64,000 nucleotides of DNA from Trichococcus collinsii. GTDB lineage: Bacteria; Bacillota; Bacilli; Lactobacillales; Aerococcaceae. How positions within the stretch are numbered: the first letter of the stretch is position 1; the number at the start of each line of letters is the position of its first letter. The notes beneath the pieces are model-generated. The model searched no databases. It was not told the origin of the DNA and saw nothing but the letters and a program-made list of their open reading frames with translations. The stretch covers positions 310,001 through 374,000 of the forward strand of contig NZ_FNQH01000002.1 of NCBI RefSeq assembly GCF_900107505.1. Reading direction: 5' to 3'. Positions 35,328-43,446 of the stretch are shown here, piece after piece. A program made the position numbers and the translations under genes.

Positions 35328-36434
35328 TTATTTCACGATTCCGAGCTTCTTGAAATGGGCCTTAGGAAAAGCAGTGATGCCGATGCCGTTCGCATCCCCC
35401 AACTTGATTGTACCTCCTATGAACAGCGGTCCGCCCTCATAAGCTTCGATTTTGTAGAACGATGGCCCAATGAAGTCGACCATCGTGATGCAGTTTTTGG
35501 CAGCTGCCAGATGGGCCGCTGCGCTGACCGAAATCTTGCTTTCCAGCATGCAGCCGATCATGCAGTCCACCCCGTAGGTTTCCGCTACTGTACAGATTTT
35601 GAGCGCCTCGTGAATGCCACCCGTTTTCATAAGTTTAATGTTGATGAGGTCGGCTGATTGTGTCTGGATGATATGGAGGGCATCCTTCACGGTGAAGACG
35701 CTCTCGTCAGCCGCTATCCGTGTTTGGACGTGTTGCGTCACAAATTTCAGGCCGGCCAGATCGTGCGCCATCACCGGCTGTTCCACCAGCTCAGCCTGCA
35801 CGCCCTTATCTTCCATCATGTTGATGATCCGGACTGCTTCCTGGGGTTTCCAGCTTTGATTGGCCTCTACCCGGATGCGGATGTCCGATCCGACTGCCTT
35901 GCGGATGGCCAACAAGCTTTCCACATCCTTAATCCCATTCCTCCCGACAGCCACATTCAGAATGTTAAAACCGTCCTGGACGGCCTGCAGACTGTCACGC
36001 AGCCTCTCATCGACAGGTTTGTCGCTGATGATGTGGGCAGTCTCGATTTTTCGTTTCGCCCCGCCCAACACTTTATACAAAGGTTGGCCGAGCTTTTTGG
36101 CATATAGGTCGTATAGCGCCATATCAACTGCGGCTTTCGCCGATGTGTTGTTGACGATGCTGGCATGCAGTCTTTGCATGATGGTATCGAGGTCGAAAAT
36201 TTCCATTCCGATGATGCTCGGAGCGATGTATTGCATGATGGCCTCGCGGATGGAAGCCTTTGTTTCGCCGGTGATCAAGGCTGTCGGTGGCGCCTCACCA
36301 TATCCGGCGGTCCCGTCATCAGTCACGATGCGGATCAGGATGTTATGCACGGCGTCAACCGTGCGTGATGCTGTTTGGAATGGCATCCGCAGTGGGATGG
36401 CCACTTCACCAATTTCTATTCTGTCGATTTTCAT
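35328..36434 (-). CDS. Dipeptide epimerase-like enolase superfamily protein
   Basis: A 368-residue enolase-superfamily protein of the muconate-lactonising subgroup, closest to L-Ala-D/L-Glu epimerases. Metal ligands are in RVEANQSW, LVEQPV and IAADESVF; the second catalytic Lys is in NIKLMKTGG. The first Lys motif (KxK, in a strand normally like LKIKVG) reads LNVAVG, so both lysines are lost. Either activity is altered or the strand is misaligned. Start ATG 36434 or 36437: both follow GAGAGGGG. The gene follows the riboswitch-controlled dapA region and is upstream of a small membrane peptide gene. Confidence 0.82.
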   Translation of the reverse strand: MKIDRIEIGEVAIPLRMPFQTASRTVDAVHNILIRIVTDDGTAGYGEAPPTALITGETKASIREAIMQYIAPSIIGMEIFDLDTIMQRLHASIVNNTSAKAAVDMALYDLYAKKLGQPLYKVLGGAKRKIETAHIISDKPVDERLRDSLQAVQDGFNILNVAVGRNGIKDVESLLAIRKAVGSDIRIRVEANQSWKPQEAVRIINMMEDKGVQAELVEQPVMAHDLAGLKFVTQHVQTRIAADESVFTVKDALHIIQTQSADLINIKLMKTGGIHEALKICTVAETYGVDCMIGCMLESKISVSAAAHLAAAKNCITMVDFIGPSFYKIEAYEGGPLFIGGTIKLGDANGIGITAFPKAHFKKLGIVK

Positions 36435-36597
36435 CATCAAAACCCCTCTCTTCACCGGCACGCTTTCCATCCGGGATAAGGCAGCGACTTTTTATGCTGT
36501 TTTGGTTCCACCACCCATTTGTATCTATTTTACCAAGAAAACGAGTTTGCACCAAATTGGAGAGCGTAGCCTGTCAGCTTCCGGATGCAGCACAATA

Positions 36598-36648
36598 AAA
36601 AACGCACGAGCTGCCAGTAGGATTCTGGTAGTTCGTGCGTTTTTTTCG
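36598..36648. terminator. Hairpin terminator between repeat cluster C and the epimerase
   Basis: AACGCACGAGCTGCCAG and CTGGTAGTTCGTGCGTT pair with few mismatches, with T-runs on both sides. It stands about 160 bases upstream of the epimerase start, so it probably ends transcription of something coming from the other direction. Confidence 0.6.
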
Positions 36649-36696
36649 GATTACAGGGGTCGGTCAGATATTCGGCTTCGATTTTCTGGTCGCGTT

Positions 36697-36890
36697 CTCC
36701 GGCTAAGAGGAGCTTCGCCGGAGCAGAGTGTCGGTTTCGGATGCCTCCTCCGGCCACGATCGCTTCGCAGGAGATCACGTGTTGAGTTGGTCGTCTGCTC
36801 CGGCCGCAATACCCTCACCGGAGAAGAACTCGGATTCAACGGATTCGGTTCCAGTTCCTCCGGCCAGCTTCGCTCGCGCTAGCTGGCTCC
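36697..36890. repeat. CTCCGG palindrome cluster C
   Basis: Four units are recognisable: CTCCGG-ctaagaggagcttcg-CCGGAG, CTCCGG-ccacgatcgcttcgca-GGAG, CTCCGG-ccgcaataccctcac-CGGAG and CTCCGG-ccagcttcgctcgcg. They lie between the SDR gene 3' end and the epimerase 5' end, in otherwise non-coding DNA. Confidence 0.75.
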
Positions 36891-36901
36891 ACCTGCATTC
36901 A

Positions 36902-37666
36902 TCAGCCTTGTTTTTTCTTTTGCTGCCGGCTGGTCAAACGAACAACCAAGTTACGCGGTGCTAGCTTCGACGAGAAGAGCGCGCCCTTCAGCAACATCGT
37001 CGGAACAATGATTTTCTTGCGCTTGTACATTTTGTCCAATGCATAATTGACGCAGTATTCAGAAGTAATGCCCTTCAGATTGAATTTCACATCCGCCACT
37101 TTGTTGAACTCCGTATCTACCGGTCCCGGACATAGCGAACCGACATAAACGTTGCTCTTTTTCTCTTCCAACTCTTCAGCAATCGCGGAAGTAAAGCTCG
37201 TTACGTAGGCTTTTGTCGCATAATAGGTCGCCATGTAAGGCCCCGCCGGCATCAGACCAGCAACCGAAGCAACGTTCAGAATGTAGCCTTTATTTCTCGC
37301 AAGCATATCCGGCAGAAATTTCTTGGTCAGGATATGGACCGCCTTGATGTTGACGTCAATCATCTCCAGCTCCTTGTCGAGACTGGTCGCCGTGAACGCG
37401 CCGAAATCACCGAAACCGGCACAGTTGATCAGCATGGAAACATTTTGGTCCTTCGTTTCTTCATACAAGCGGAAGCATTCCTCTGTCTTCGCCAAATCCG
37501 CTGTGATGATTTGGCTTTTGGTTGGCAATTGTTTGCTGATCTCAACAAGCCGATCCTCACGTCTCGCAACCAGAATCAGATCGTATCCTTGTTGGCTGAG
37601 CTTTTTGGCGAACTCTTGGCCAATCCCCGCACTCGCGCCTGTGATGAGCGCTATTTTGTTTGTCAT
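36902..37666 (-). CDS. Short-chain dehydrogenase/reductase (SDR)
   Basis: A 254-residue classical SDR. The cofactor motif TGASAGIG is at residues 9-16, the NNAG-equivalent is NCAGFGDFG, and the catalytic Tyr-Lys pair is in YYATKAYVTSF. The C-terminal region (KGITSEYCVNYALDKMYKRKK) is that of uncharacterised fatty-acyl/keto reductase-like SDRs. ATG at 37666 is chosen because GCGAGGG precedes it; the frame runs upstream without a site. Substrate unknown. Confidence 0.9.
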   Translation of the reverse strand: MTNKIALITGASAGIGQEFAKKLSQQGYDLILVARREDRLVEISKQLPTKSQIITADLAKTEECFRLYEETKDQNVSMLINCAGFGDFGAFTATSLDKELEMIDVNIKAVHILTKKFLPDMLARNKGYILNVASVAGLMPAGPYMATYYATKAYVTSFTSAIAEELEEKKSNVYVGSLCPGPVDTEFNKVADVKFNLKGITSEYCVNYALDKMYKRKKIIVPTMLLKGALFSSKLAPRNLVVRLTSRQQKKKQG

Positions 37667-37833
37667 TATTTGTCCCTCGCGTTTCCTCAAAATGATTGAT
37701 GCCTTTAGCGTATCGCATTTGTGCACCCAGGGCAATCTTAAGGCGCATTTCCCAAATGATATCATTATATTTATAGATAAGAAATCAAAAAATGTCGTAT
37801 TATATTAGTAATCAAAAATAAAGGAGTGATATT

Positions 37834-38175
37834 TTGCGCCATCATAACGATTCTTATTTCACCGGAACGCTATTGGAATATTTCGGCATTCTTCTTATCT
37901 GCGGTCTCGCGGGCTTTTTCACGTTTGGGCTGGCTGCACCTTGGGCTTTCTGTTATCGGGAAAAATGGATCGCCAAGCATACTTACATAGAAGGACACCA
38001 GCTGCATTTTGTCGGGAAGGCTATTGATTTATGGCTTTCCTTGCTGAAATGGACTGTCTTTTCAATCCTGACTTTAGGCCTGTATAGTTTTGTAGTGCCT
38101 ATTCGATTCCAACAGTGGCGCATTAAAAATACTTACTTGTATGGCTATTGGGATGAATATTACGCGACGGAATGA
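37834..38175 (+). CDS. Small DUF898-like membrane protein
   Basis: A 113-residue protein with two membrane segments (about 15-45 and 68-92). The motifs FTGTLLEYFG, FTFGLAAPWAF and TLGLYSFVVPIRFQQWRIKNT resemble the DUF898 (YjgN) pattern, much shorter than full-length YjgN. The start is TTG at 37834 with AAAGGAG 7 bases upstream. Function unknown; it stands alone with its own terminator. Confidence 0.78.
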   Translation: MRHHNDSYFTGTLLEYFGILLICGLAGFFTFGLAAPWAFCYREKWIAKHTYIEGHQLHFVGKAIDLWLSLLKWTVFSILTLGLYSFVVPIRFQQWRIKNTYLYGYWDEYYATE

Positions 38176-38192
38176 AAAATCTGTCCAAATCA

Positions 38193-38246
38193 AAAAAGCT
38201 CAAATATCTCGGCAATCTGCTGCCGGATATTTGAGCTTTTTCTGAT
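38193..38246. terminator. Bidirectional terminator
   Basis: AAAGCTCAAATATC pairs with the GATATTTGAGCTTT arm around a loop, with a T-run after it on the plus strand and a T-run on the minus strand. It separates the DUF898-like gene from the sortase gene. Confidence 0.85.
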
Positions 38247-38275
38247 TTTCACAATACGCCGAACAGTAGCTCTTG

Positions 38276-39046
38276 CTACTCTGTTACTTCCACAGCATGA
38301 ATAAAGAGCCGGCCGTTTTCTGCGGAATCGTTACACGTCATCAGTGTGAGAATATGATCTTCCTCTGTCACCTCGACTTCTGATGGAAAGACGGAAAGGT
38401 CCTTGAGCATGGTCAGAAATTCGGTGTACTCGTTCCCCTCAAAATCAATATCCAGAAAAATAGTATCTGCTGGAGCTACATGGACGGAAAAAATCCTGTA
38501 ACGTCTTTCCGCATAGGCATCACCGAATGTAAACTCCAAATGCTCCTGCAAGAAATCTTCGTTCAGGAATTTATCCAATTCCCCAAACATCTGGCCATTC
38601 TGGGTATAGTGGCCATAAATGATAGTATGCCTGTCTACTCCCATGCCGATATTCCGATAATCCATGAAGATGGCTCCGAAAATATCCGGATCCCGATAGA
38701 AATTCTGATTGAGATACGTTTCATTGTCCTGCCCCCGGACGACCGGGTAATCAATAACGGTGCCCTGAACAGAAAGCCAGCCTACATAATCCGGATTAAT
38801 CTGATAATATTCTGTGGATGGATTTATAAAAAAAGTTAGTTCCTCCAAAGGAACAGTTGCATCCGCTGCAGAGATGGTTTCCGAACGGAAGTCCGTGGAA
38901 GAAGCTTTTTCTGGAGGAAATTCGGCCTGTTCCACCTTTACGGGTACCACCACGTCCTTTCTTTGCTCTATTTCTTGAACTCCATAGTGGATAATCTGCA
39001 GAAAGAGTACCCTGGAGAGGATCAGCACCCATATATTTTTTCGCAT
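38276..39046 (-). CDS. srtB: Class B sortase
   Basis: A 256-residue membrane-anchored transpeptidase. One N-terminal membrane segment (residues 4-22) precedes the sortase beta barrel. The catalytic triad is visible: His in HTIIYGHYT, Cys in LTLMTCNDSAENG, and Arg in ENGRLFIHAV. The sequence NPDYVGWLSVQGTVIDYPVV is typical of class B. ATG at 39046 follows GAGGGGAGG. It is divergent from a fasciclin-domain surface protein, which is its likely partner or substrate. No NPQTN motif is visible in the neighbours. Confidence 0.93.
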   Translation of the reverse strand: MRKNIWVLILSRVLFLQIIHYGVQEIEQRKDVVVPVKVEQAEFPPEKASSTDFRSETISAADATVPLEELTFFINPSTEYYQINPDYVGWLSVQGTVIDYPVVRGQDNETYLNQNFYRDPDIFGAIFMDYRNIGMGVDRHTIIYGHYTQNGQMFGELDKFLNEDFLQEHLEFTFGDAYAERRYRIFSVHVAPADTIFLDIDFEGNEYTEFLTMLKDLSVFPSEVEVTEEDHILTLMTCNDSAENGRLFIHAVEVTE

Positions 39047-39173
39047 GACTTCATCCTCCCCTCTTTTCCCCACAAGAATCCCCATAATTGACAACGCTTA
39101 CATTATAGTGCTATTATAAACCCTGTAGTAGAGTTTACAAAAGATTTTCCATTATTGAAAGGAGTAGGGTAAA

Positions 39174-39815
39174 ATGAAAAAATTAATACGCCGCTTACTT
39201 TCACTTGCTACATTACTGTTTCTCTCGTTCACTATCGCCCCTCTGGCTTCCGCTGCTACCGGCGAACCTTCCGACGACATTGTAGGCATTGCACTTGGGA
39301 ATGAGGATTTCAGTATCCTTGTTTCGGCACTCCAAAAAGCAGAACTTGTTGATGATCTCCAAGGGGATGGTCCTTTTACAGTGTTCGCACCTACCAATGC
39401 CGCTTTTGAAAAGTTGCTGGCCGAGTTGGACATTACGGCGGAAGAGCTCCTTGCACAGCCGGACTTGGCGAAAGTCCTTACTTACCATGTCGTTTCTGGG
39501 AAAGTGTTGGCAGCTGATCTCACGGATGGAATGAAAGCAGACACCCTCAACGGAGAAAATCTTACTTTCGATCTTTCAGATGCACCAATGGTCAATAAAT
39601 CCAACATTACCACTACTGACATTGAAGCAACCAACGGTGTCATCCATGTCATCGACACAGTCATGGTACCTTCAAACTTCAAGTTGCAAGCAACAGACTT
39701 AGAGGCGGACCAAGTGGCTCAGACAGGCGTTGAAGGGAATAACCTTCTCCTTGTTTCCATTCTGGTTACAGGCGCACTGCTCCTTCTCGTGGTCTTCAAG
39801 AAGAACGCAGCTTAA
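39174..39815 (+). CDS. Fasciclin-domain surface protein with a degenerate sorting signal
   Basis: A 213-residue exported protein. A signal peptide (residues 1-27, ending LASAATG) precedes one FAS1 adhesion domain (about 35-165) with FTVFAPTNAAFEKL and TYHVVSGKV. The C-terminus has VAQTG at about 180, a hydrophobic stretch LLLVSILVTGALLLLVVF and a KKNAA tail, the layout of a cell-wall sorting signal but with no Pro in the pentapeptide. GAAAGGAG precedes the ATG. It is divergent from srtB across 127 bases. Cell-wall anchoring is inferred. Confidence 0.85.
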   Translation: MKKLIRRLLSLATLLFLSFTIAPLASAATGEPSDDIVGIALGNEDFSILVSALQKAELVDDLQGDGPFTVFAPTNAAFEKLLAELDITAEELLAQPDLAKVLTYHVVSGKVLAADLTDGMKADTLNGENLTFDLSDAPMVNKSNITTTDIEATNGVIHVIDTVMVPSNFKLQATDLEADQVAQTGVEGNNLLLVSILVTGALLLLVVFKKNAA

Positions 39816-39848
39816 GGTTTTGCTTCACATACTTTTAAATGATTAAAC

Positions 39849-39892
39849 AAAAAAAGCTTTGAGAATTCAAATTTCTCAAAGCTTTTTATTTG
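39849..39892. terminator. Terminator between the fasciclin gene and the DUF6320 operon
   Basis: AAAAAGCTTTGAGAA and TTCTCAAAGCTTTTT pair across a short loop, with T-runs on both strands. Confidence 0.85.
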
Positions 39893-39961
39893 TGCAGATA
39901 CAGCAATATCTTGGATTTCTTCTTTTGGTGACTACCCTCAAAATTTTGGAAATATCACTGT

Positions 39962-40627
39962 TTAAACATGCATTCGTTTCTCCAGTTCGCGCCATATCTC
40001 TCCGCCGTGATAGAGCAGGATGATGACCAAGGTGACTGCGCTCATCATGACCGATAAGCTTGAAGGCAATGAGGTCGTGACCCAGCCCAATGTTAGGAAC
40101 AGCGCCGGCAACAGCCCCAGCAAAGCGGCTGTCAAAAGGTAAAGCACGTAGTCCCTGACGCCCAATTTGACAAGGCGCACTGCGATGTACAAGGATACGA
40201 TTGCAAAACTGCAGATGATCGGTACGGCATAAGTGGTCGACCACCCGCTCCATCCTGACAGATAATCCAAATAAATGCACAGGAGCGACAGCGAAACGAT
40301 CAGATAAACGATGCCTTTTGCGATATTTCGTCGTTTCCGGATCAGGATCAAAACGGAAAGCCACATGCTCAATATCCCGAAGAGGGCGAGCTGCACATTC
40401 TCCATCCTTCCAATCCAGATCAGTTCGATCAGCAGAAAGGCGATGATCAACACAAAGGAAATCAAGGTCAAGTATTTCGTAACGATCTCCTTGTTGAACC
40501 GCAGTGGGATCTTAGGGTAGGGATCCGGCAGCACCGGATTGGTGCCTTCATCCAAGGTCGTTTGGCACAAGGGGCATTGTTCCCACTCTCCCTTGATGGT
40601 TGCGTTGCAATGTTGGCAATGTCTCAT
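39962..40627 (-). CDS. DUF6320-type zinc-ribbon membrane protein
   Basis: A 221-residue protein. A zinc ribbon (CQHCNATIKGEWEQCPLCQ, residues 4-22) leads into six hydrophobic segments. It matches the DUF6320 family. Its ATG overlaps the stop of the acyltransferase gene upstream, so it is the last gene of a three-gene operon with a condensation-domain acyltransferase and an esterase. Function unknown; a role in handling the product of the other two is inferred. Confidence 0.82.
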   Translation of the reverse strand: MRHCQHCNATIKGEWEQCPLCQTTLDEGTNPVLPDPYPKIPLRFNKEIVTKYLTLISFVLIIAFLLIELIWIGRMENVQLALFGILSMWLSVLILIRKRRNIAKGIVYLIVSLSLLCIYLDYLSGWSGWSTTYAVPIICSFAIVSLYIAVRLVKLGVRDYVLYLLTAALLGLLPALFLTLGWVTTSLPSSLSVMMSAVTLVIILLYHGGEIWRELEKRMHV

Positions 40628-42009
40628 GATAACTCACCTTCTAAATCTTCGCTCGAAACCTTGTTCGCTGCGACGGTTACGGCCACTCCCGCGTCGGTCA
40701 AACTCCTGACAAAATGCTCCTCCACCGTTGATTCTACAAAGGGGGAAGTGAAACTAACCGTCAGATGTTCCCCGTGACTGATGGCGCAAAATTGCGGGCG
40801 GACGGCTGAAGTATGGAAATACATTTTCTCGATGTAGCCGTCAATCGGATCTGGAAATGTAACCTTGCCCAAATTGGAGATTGCTATCGTCAAATTCCGG
40901 TTGCTGACGTAATTGACCAGCTTCAGAACGAAATCTTTGATCGGCCGGAAAACCATCCGCGTGAAAGGGCTGTATTCGAAGGCGATCAACGTCCGCAACT
41001 TTTCCTCCAGACTTTCTGGCGTAATCTGTTGCTGGAACTGCTCTTTCAGCGTACGTCCGATTGCGGCAATGTCATCCTCTTTTCCATTCTCTGCAGTAGT
41101 ATAGATCAGTCGTGTCGTGCTGAAAAAATTCCTGGCAGAATTGGAAGGAAAAAACTGCCGTAAGTTGACCGGAACAGAAACCGCCATAGCCGATCCTGGT
41201 TGAAAATCGGGACTGGCCTTTCGCACCGCCAGCATGTAGACAGCGGTCAGATACAAGGTCAAAGAAGTCTGTTGCTTCCGAGCCAGAGTAAGCACATCCT
41301 TGACTGGCATCTCCAATTCGATGACGTGCGGCCGATTGTCCGGCGTCTTTTTACCCCGGAACTGGTGCACGCGGCGTTTGCGCTTTTGTTTATCTTCCTC
41401 AGGCAAGGCGCTTTTTTGCGTATGGCTTTTCCCTGTCAATTGACTGACTTTCGCGACGGATCGGATGGCGGATTGCGCCGCATCCGTAAAGTTCTGTTTC
41501 TTGTCCTTGCGGAAATAATGCGCGAAACTGTCTTCCAGTTGGTGGTTCAAACGATCGTGCGCGGCGGCATCAAGGCCGTCAAAAGCTTCGGGATGACGTA
41601 GCATGATGTAAGCCTTCAGCAGATCCTCGAAAAACCACAACGCACCGGTGCCATCGGACAGAGCGTGGAAGAGTTCCAAGTGAACCCGGTTTTGGTTATA
41701 AAAGACCCGGAATAACAGTTCCCTCCGGTCAAAATGATAAATCTGCGCGCAAGGCGGCAACACGTCGGCCGTCACTTTCGGCTTCAGGTCGCTTTCTTCC
41801 AGATAATACCAAAAAAATCCGCGCCGCAGCACACTGTGATATAGCACATAATTCTCGTAGACTTCATCAAGCGCTTGCTGCAGCAAGTGCGGATCCACTG
41901 CATCCGTCAATTCCGCACTCATGCGGAAGACCTTCGTATCGCTGCTCGTCATAGCTGCCAAAAATATATTGGAGGCATTGTCCAAACGTACCCACTTTTT
42001 TCGGTTCAC
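40624..42009 (-). CDS. Condensation-like (alcohol acetyltransferase/PapA-type) acyltransferase
   Basis: A 461-residue protein with the HxxxDG catalytic motif HALSDGTGA near residue 114, preceded by FRVFYNQNRVHLELF. The C-terminal SNRNLTIAISNLGKV and the DFxPGS-type SPDFQPGSAMAVSVPVNLR complete the condensation-superfamily pattern shared by alcohol acetyltransferases, PapA5 and NRPS C domains. Such enzymes pass an acyl group to an alcohol or amine. The start is GTG at 42009 with AAAGGGGG upstream. No NRPS or carrier protein lies nearby. It overlaps the zinc-ribbon protein gene and follows the esterase by 45 bases. Confidence 0.8.
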   Translation of the reverse strand: MNRKKWVRLDNASNIFLAAMTSSDTKVFRMSAELTDAVDPHLLQQALDEVYENYVLYHSVLRRGFFWYYLEESDLKPKVTADVLPPCAQIYHFDRRELLFRVFYNQNRVHLELFHALSDGTGALWFFEDLLKAYIMLRHPEAFDGLDAAAHDRLNHQLEDSFAHYFRKDKKQNFTDAAQSAIRSVAKVSQLTGKSHTQKSALPEEDKQKRKRRVHQFRGKKTPDNRPHVIELEMPVKDVLTLARKQQTSLTLYLTAVYMLAVRKASPDFQPGSAMAVSVPVNLRQFFPSNSARNFFSTTRLIYTTAENGKEDDIAAIGRTLKEQFQQQITPESLEEKLRTLIAFEYSPFTRMVFRPIKDFVLKLVNYVSNRNLTIAISNLGKVTFPDPIDGYIEKMYFHTSAVRPQFCAISHGEHLTVSFTSPFVESTVEEHFVRSLTDAGVAVTVAANKVSSEDLEGELS

Positions 42010-42054
42010 TGCTTTTCCCCCTTTCCGATTATTCTATAGAACAGTCCTTTCGGT

Positions 42055-42975
42055 TTATGCATTCAGAAACGCATTGATGACTTCGTAGGCTTCGACAACT
42101 GATTCAGCTGTCTTCGGATAGGTGATGAAGCCATGGACGATGCCATTCACGCGATGGACTTGTACCTTGTTGCCGGCATTGCGCAATGCTTCCGCGTAGG
42201 CTTCGCCTTCATCCCGCAACGGATCGAATTCGGCTGTGATCACCAACGTTTCCGGTTGATTCGACAGATCTTCCGCCATCAGCGGCGCAACGTAGCCATT
42301 CTTGCGCAGCTCGGGATCGGGTTGGTACAACGCCATGTATTCTTCCATTTTTTTCGCAGTCAGGCCGTAATCATGACCATTCGTGCGGATCGATTCGAAC
42401 GGAGATGCTTCCGAATGATCCCAATAAGTTACTGGGTACAGCAAAATCTGTTTGATGGGAATCGCTTGACCTCTGTCGCGGAGCAGTAAAGACACGGCTG
42501 CAGCCAAGTTTCCGCCCGCCGAATCGCCGATCAGAATCAAATCTTTTTCATCCGATAAACCGCTCATTTCCAGATGTTTCAGCAATACTTCCGCCACCCG
42601 GTAACAATCATAGAGGCCTGCCGGATACGGATGCTCCGGCGCTAAACGATAATCGACGGAATAGACTGTTCTGCCGGTCAGATCCGCCATATTGATGCAG
42701 GCATTCGTATAGGTTTCGATGTCACCAATGACCCACCCACCGCCATGGAAAAACAGAAGCGGTTCTTTATACAGACGCTCTTTCGGATAGAAGACGCGCA
42801 CAGGAATATCATGGGAACGGTCCTCCGAATAGATTTTGTGGTCCATGATGATATAGCCTTTTTTCGGCTTGGGAGCCAGTATGTGCTGCACTTTGCGGAC
42901 ACGGGCGTAGTCTTCCTGCATGTTGATTTTAGGTGACGACATCAACTTAAGCATCAATTTAAAAAATGGATTCAT
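42055..42975 (-). CDS. Alpha/beta hydrolase of the hormone-sensitive lipase family
   Basis: A 306-residue esterase. The oxyanion-hole motif FFHGGGWVIGD (about 74-84), the nucleophile elbow GDSAGGN (about 148-154), the Asp of ITAEFDPLRDEGE and the His in GIVHGFITYP form the catalytic set. The sequence resembles acetyl-esterases. AGAGGAAGG precedes the ATG. It is the first gene of the operon with an acyltransferase and a zinc-ribbon membrane protein. The substrate of the trio is unknown; short-chain ester turnover is the simplest guess. Confidence 0.9.
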   Translation of the reverse strand: MNPFFKLMLKLMSSPKINMQEDYARVRKVQHILAPKPKKGYIIMDHKIYSEDRSHDIPVRVFYPKERLYKEPLLFFHGGGWVIGDIETYTNACINMADLTGRTVYSVDYRLAPEHPYPAGLYDCYRVAEVLLKHLEMSGLSDEKDLILIGDSAGGNLAAAVSLLLRDRGQAIPIKQILLYPVTYWDHSEASPFESIRTNGHDYGLTAKKMEEYMALYQPDPELRKNGYVAPLMAEDLSNQPETLVITAEFDPLRDEGEAYAEALRNAGNKVQVHRVNGIVHGFITYPKTAESVVEAYEVINAFLNA

Positions 42976-43110
42976 CCAATTGTCCTTCCTCTAACAGCAT
43001 GGGCTGTTCTGGTATCTTTGCTTCATTATAGCACAGGACAGCACCAGTCCCATATAGCCGTGAACCGTTGCGAGGCCTTCTGGCGTGATAGCTTTCGCCA
43101 CTCTTCCGAC

Positions 43111-43138
43111 TTGCAAATCCCACCGCTAGTGTTATACT
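43111..43138 (+). promoter_or_regulatory. Sigma-A type promoter of the ABC exporter operon
   Basis: TTGCAA (43111-43116) and TATACT (43133-43138) are separated by 16 bases. Downstream, AGGAGGG at about 43154 stands before a seven-codon frame (GTG GAA AAT ... TAA), not before a known gene. Confidence 0.6.
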
Positions 43139-43242
43139 TGTTATATAACGAACAGGAGGGTTGGGATTGTGGAAAATCCTTCCGAGGCATAAAATGGAGA
43201 TATAAAAAATGAGGCATTCAAACAGAAAGAAGGCAAACTTTT

Positions 43243-43446
43243 ATGATGGCAGAACTGCAGCCCTACTTACCCATCCTGATCCCTTTGGTCGTGATCCAGA
43301 TCATTTTGTTGATCACGGCTCTGCTCCACCTGAACAAGCATCCCAAAGTAAAAATAGGCAGCAAAAACCTTTGGATCTTCATCATCATATTTCTGAACAT
43401 CGTCGGTCCGGTCCTATATTTTCTGATTGGAAGGGGCGATGAGTGA
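43243..43446 (+). CDS. PLDc_N-domain small membrane protein
   Basis: A 67-residue protein with two transmembrane helices. The second half (KIGSKNLWIFIIIFLNIVGP followed by VLYFLIGRGDE) matches the PLDc_N domain found at the N-terminus of cardiolipin synthases and as a stand-alone small protein next to ABC exporters. AAAGAAGG precedes the ATG at 43243. Its stop overlaps the ATPase start by one base, so it belongs to the exporter operon; such proteins may be accessory membrane subunits. Confidence 0.87.
   Translation: MMAELQPYLPILIPLVVIQIILLITALLHLNKHPKVKIGSKNLWIFIIIFLNIVGPVLYFLIGRGDE

Noticed and set aside
35860-36882. 340-codon plus-strand open frame
   Set aside because: It is antisense to the epimerase gene and continues into palindrome cluster C; no conserved domain.
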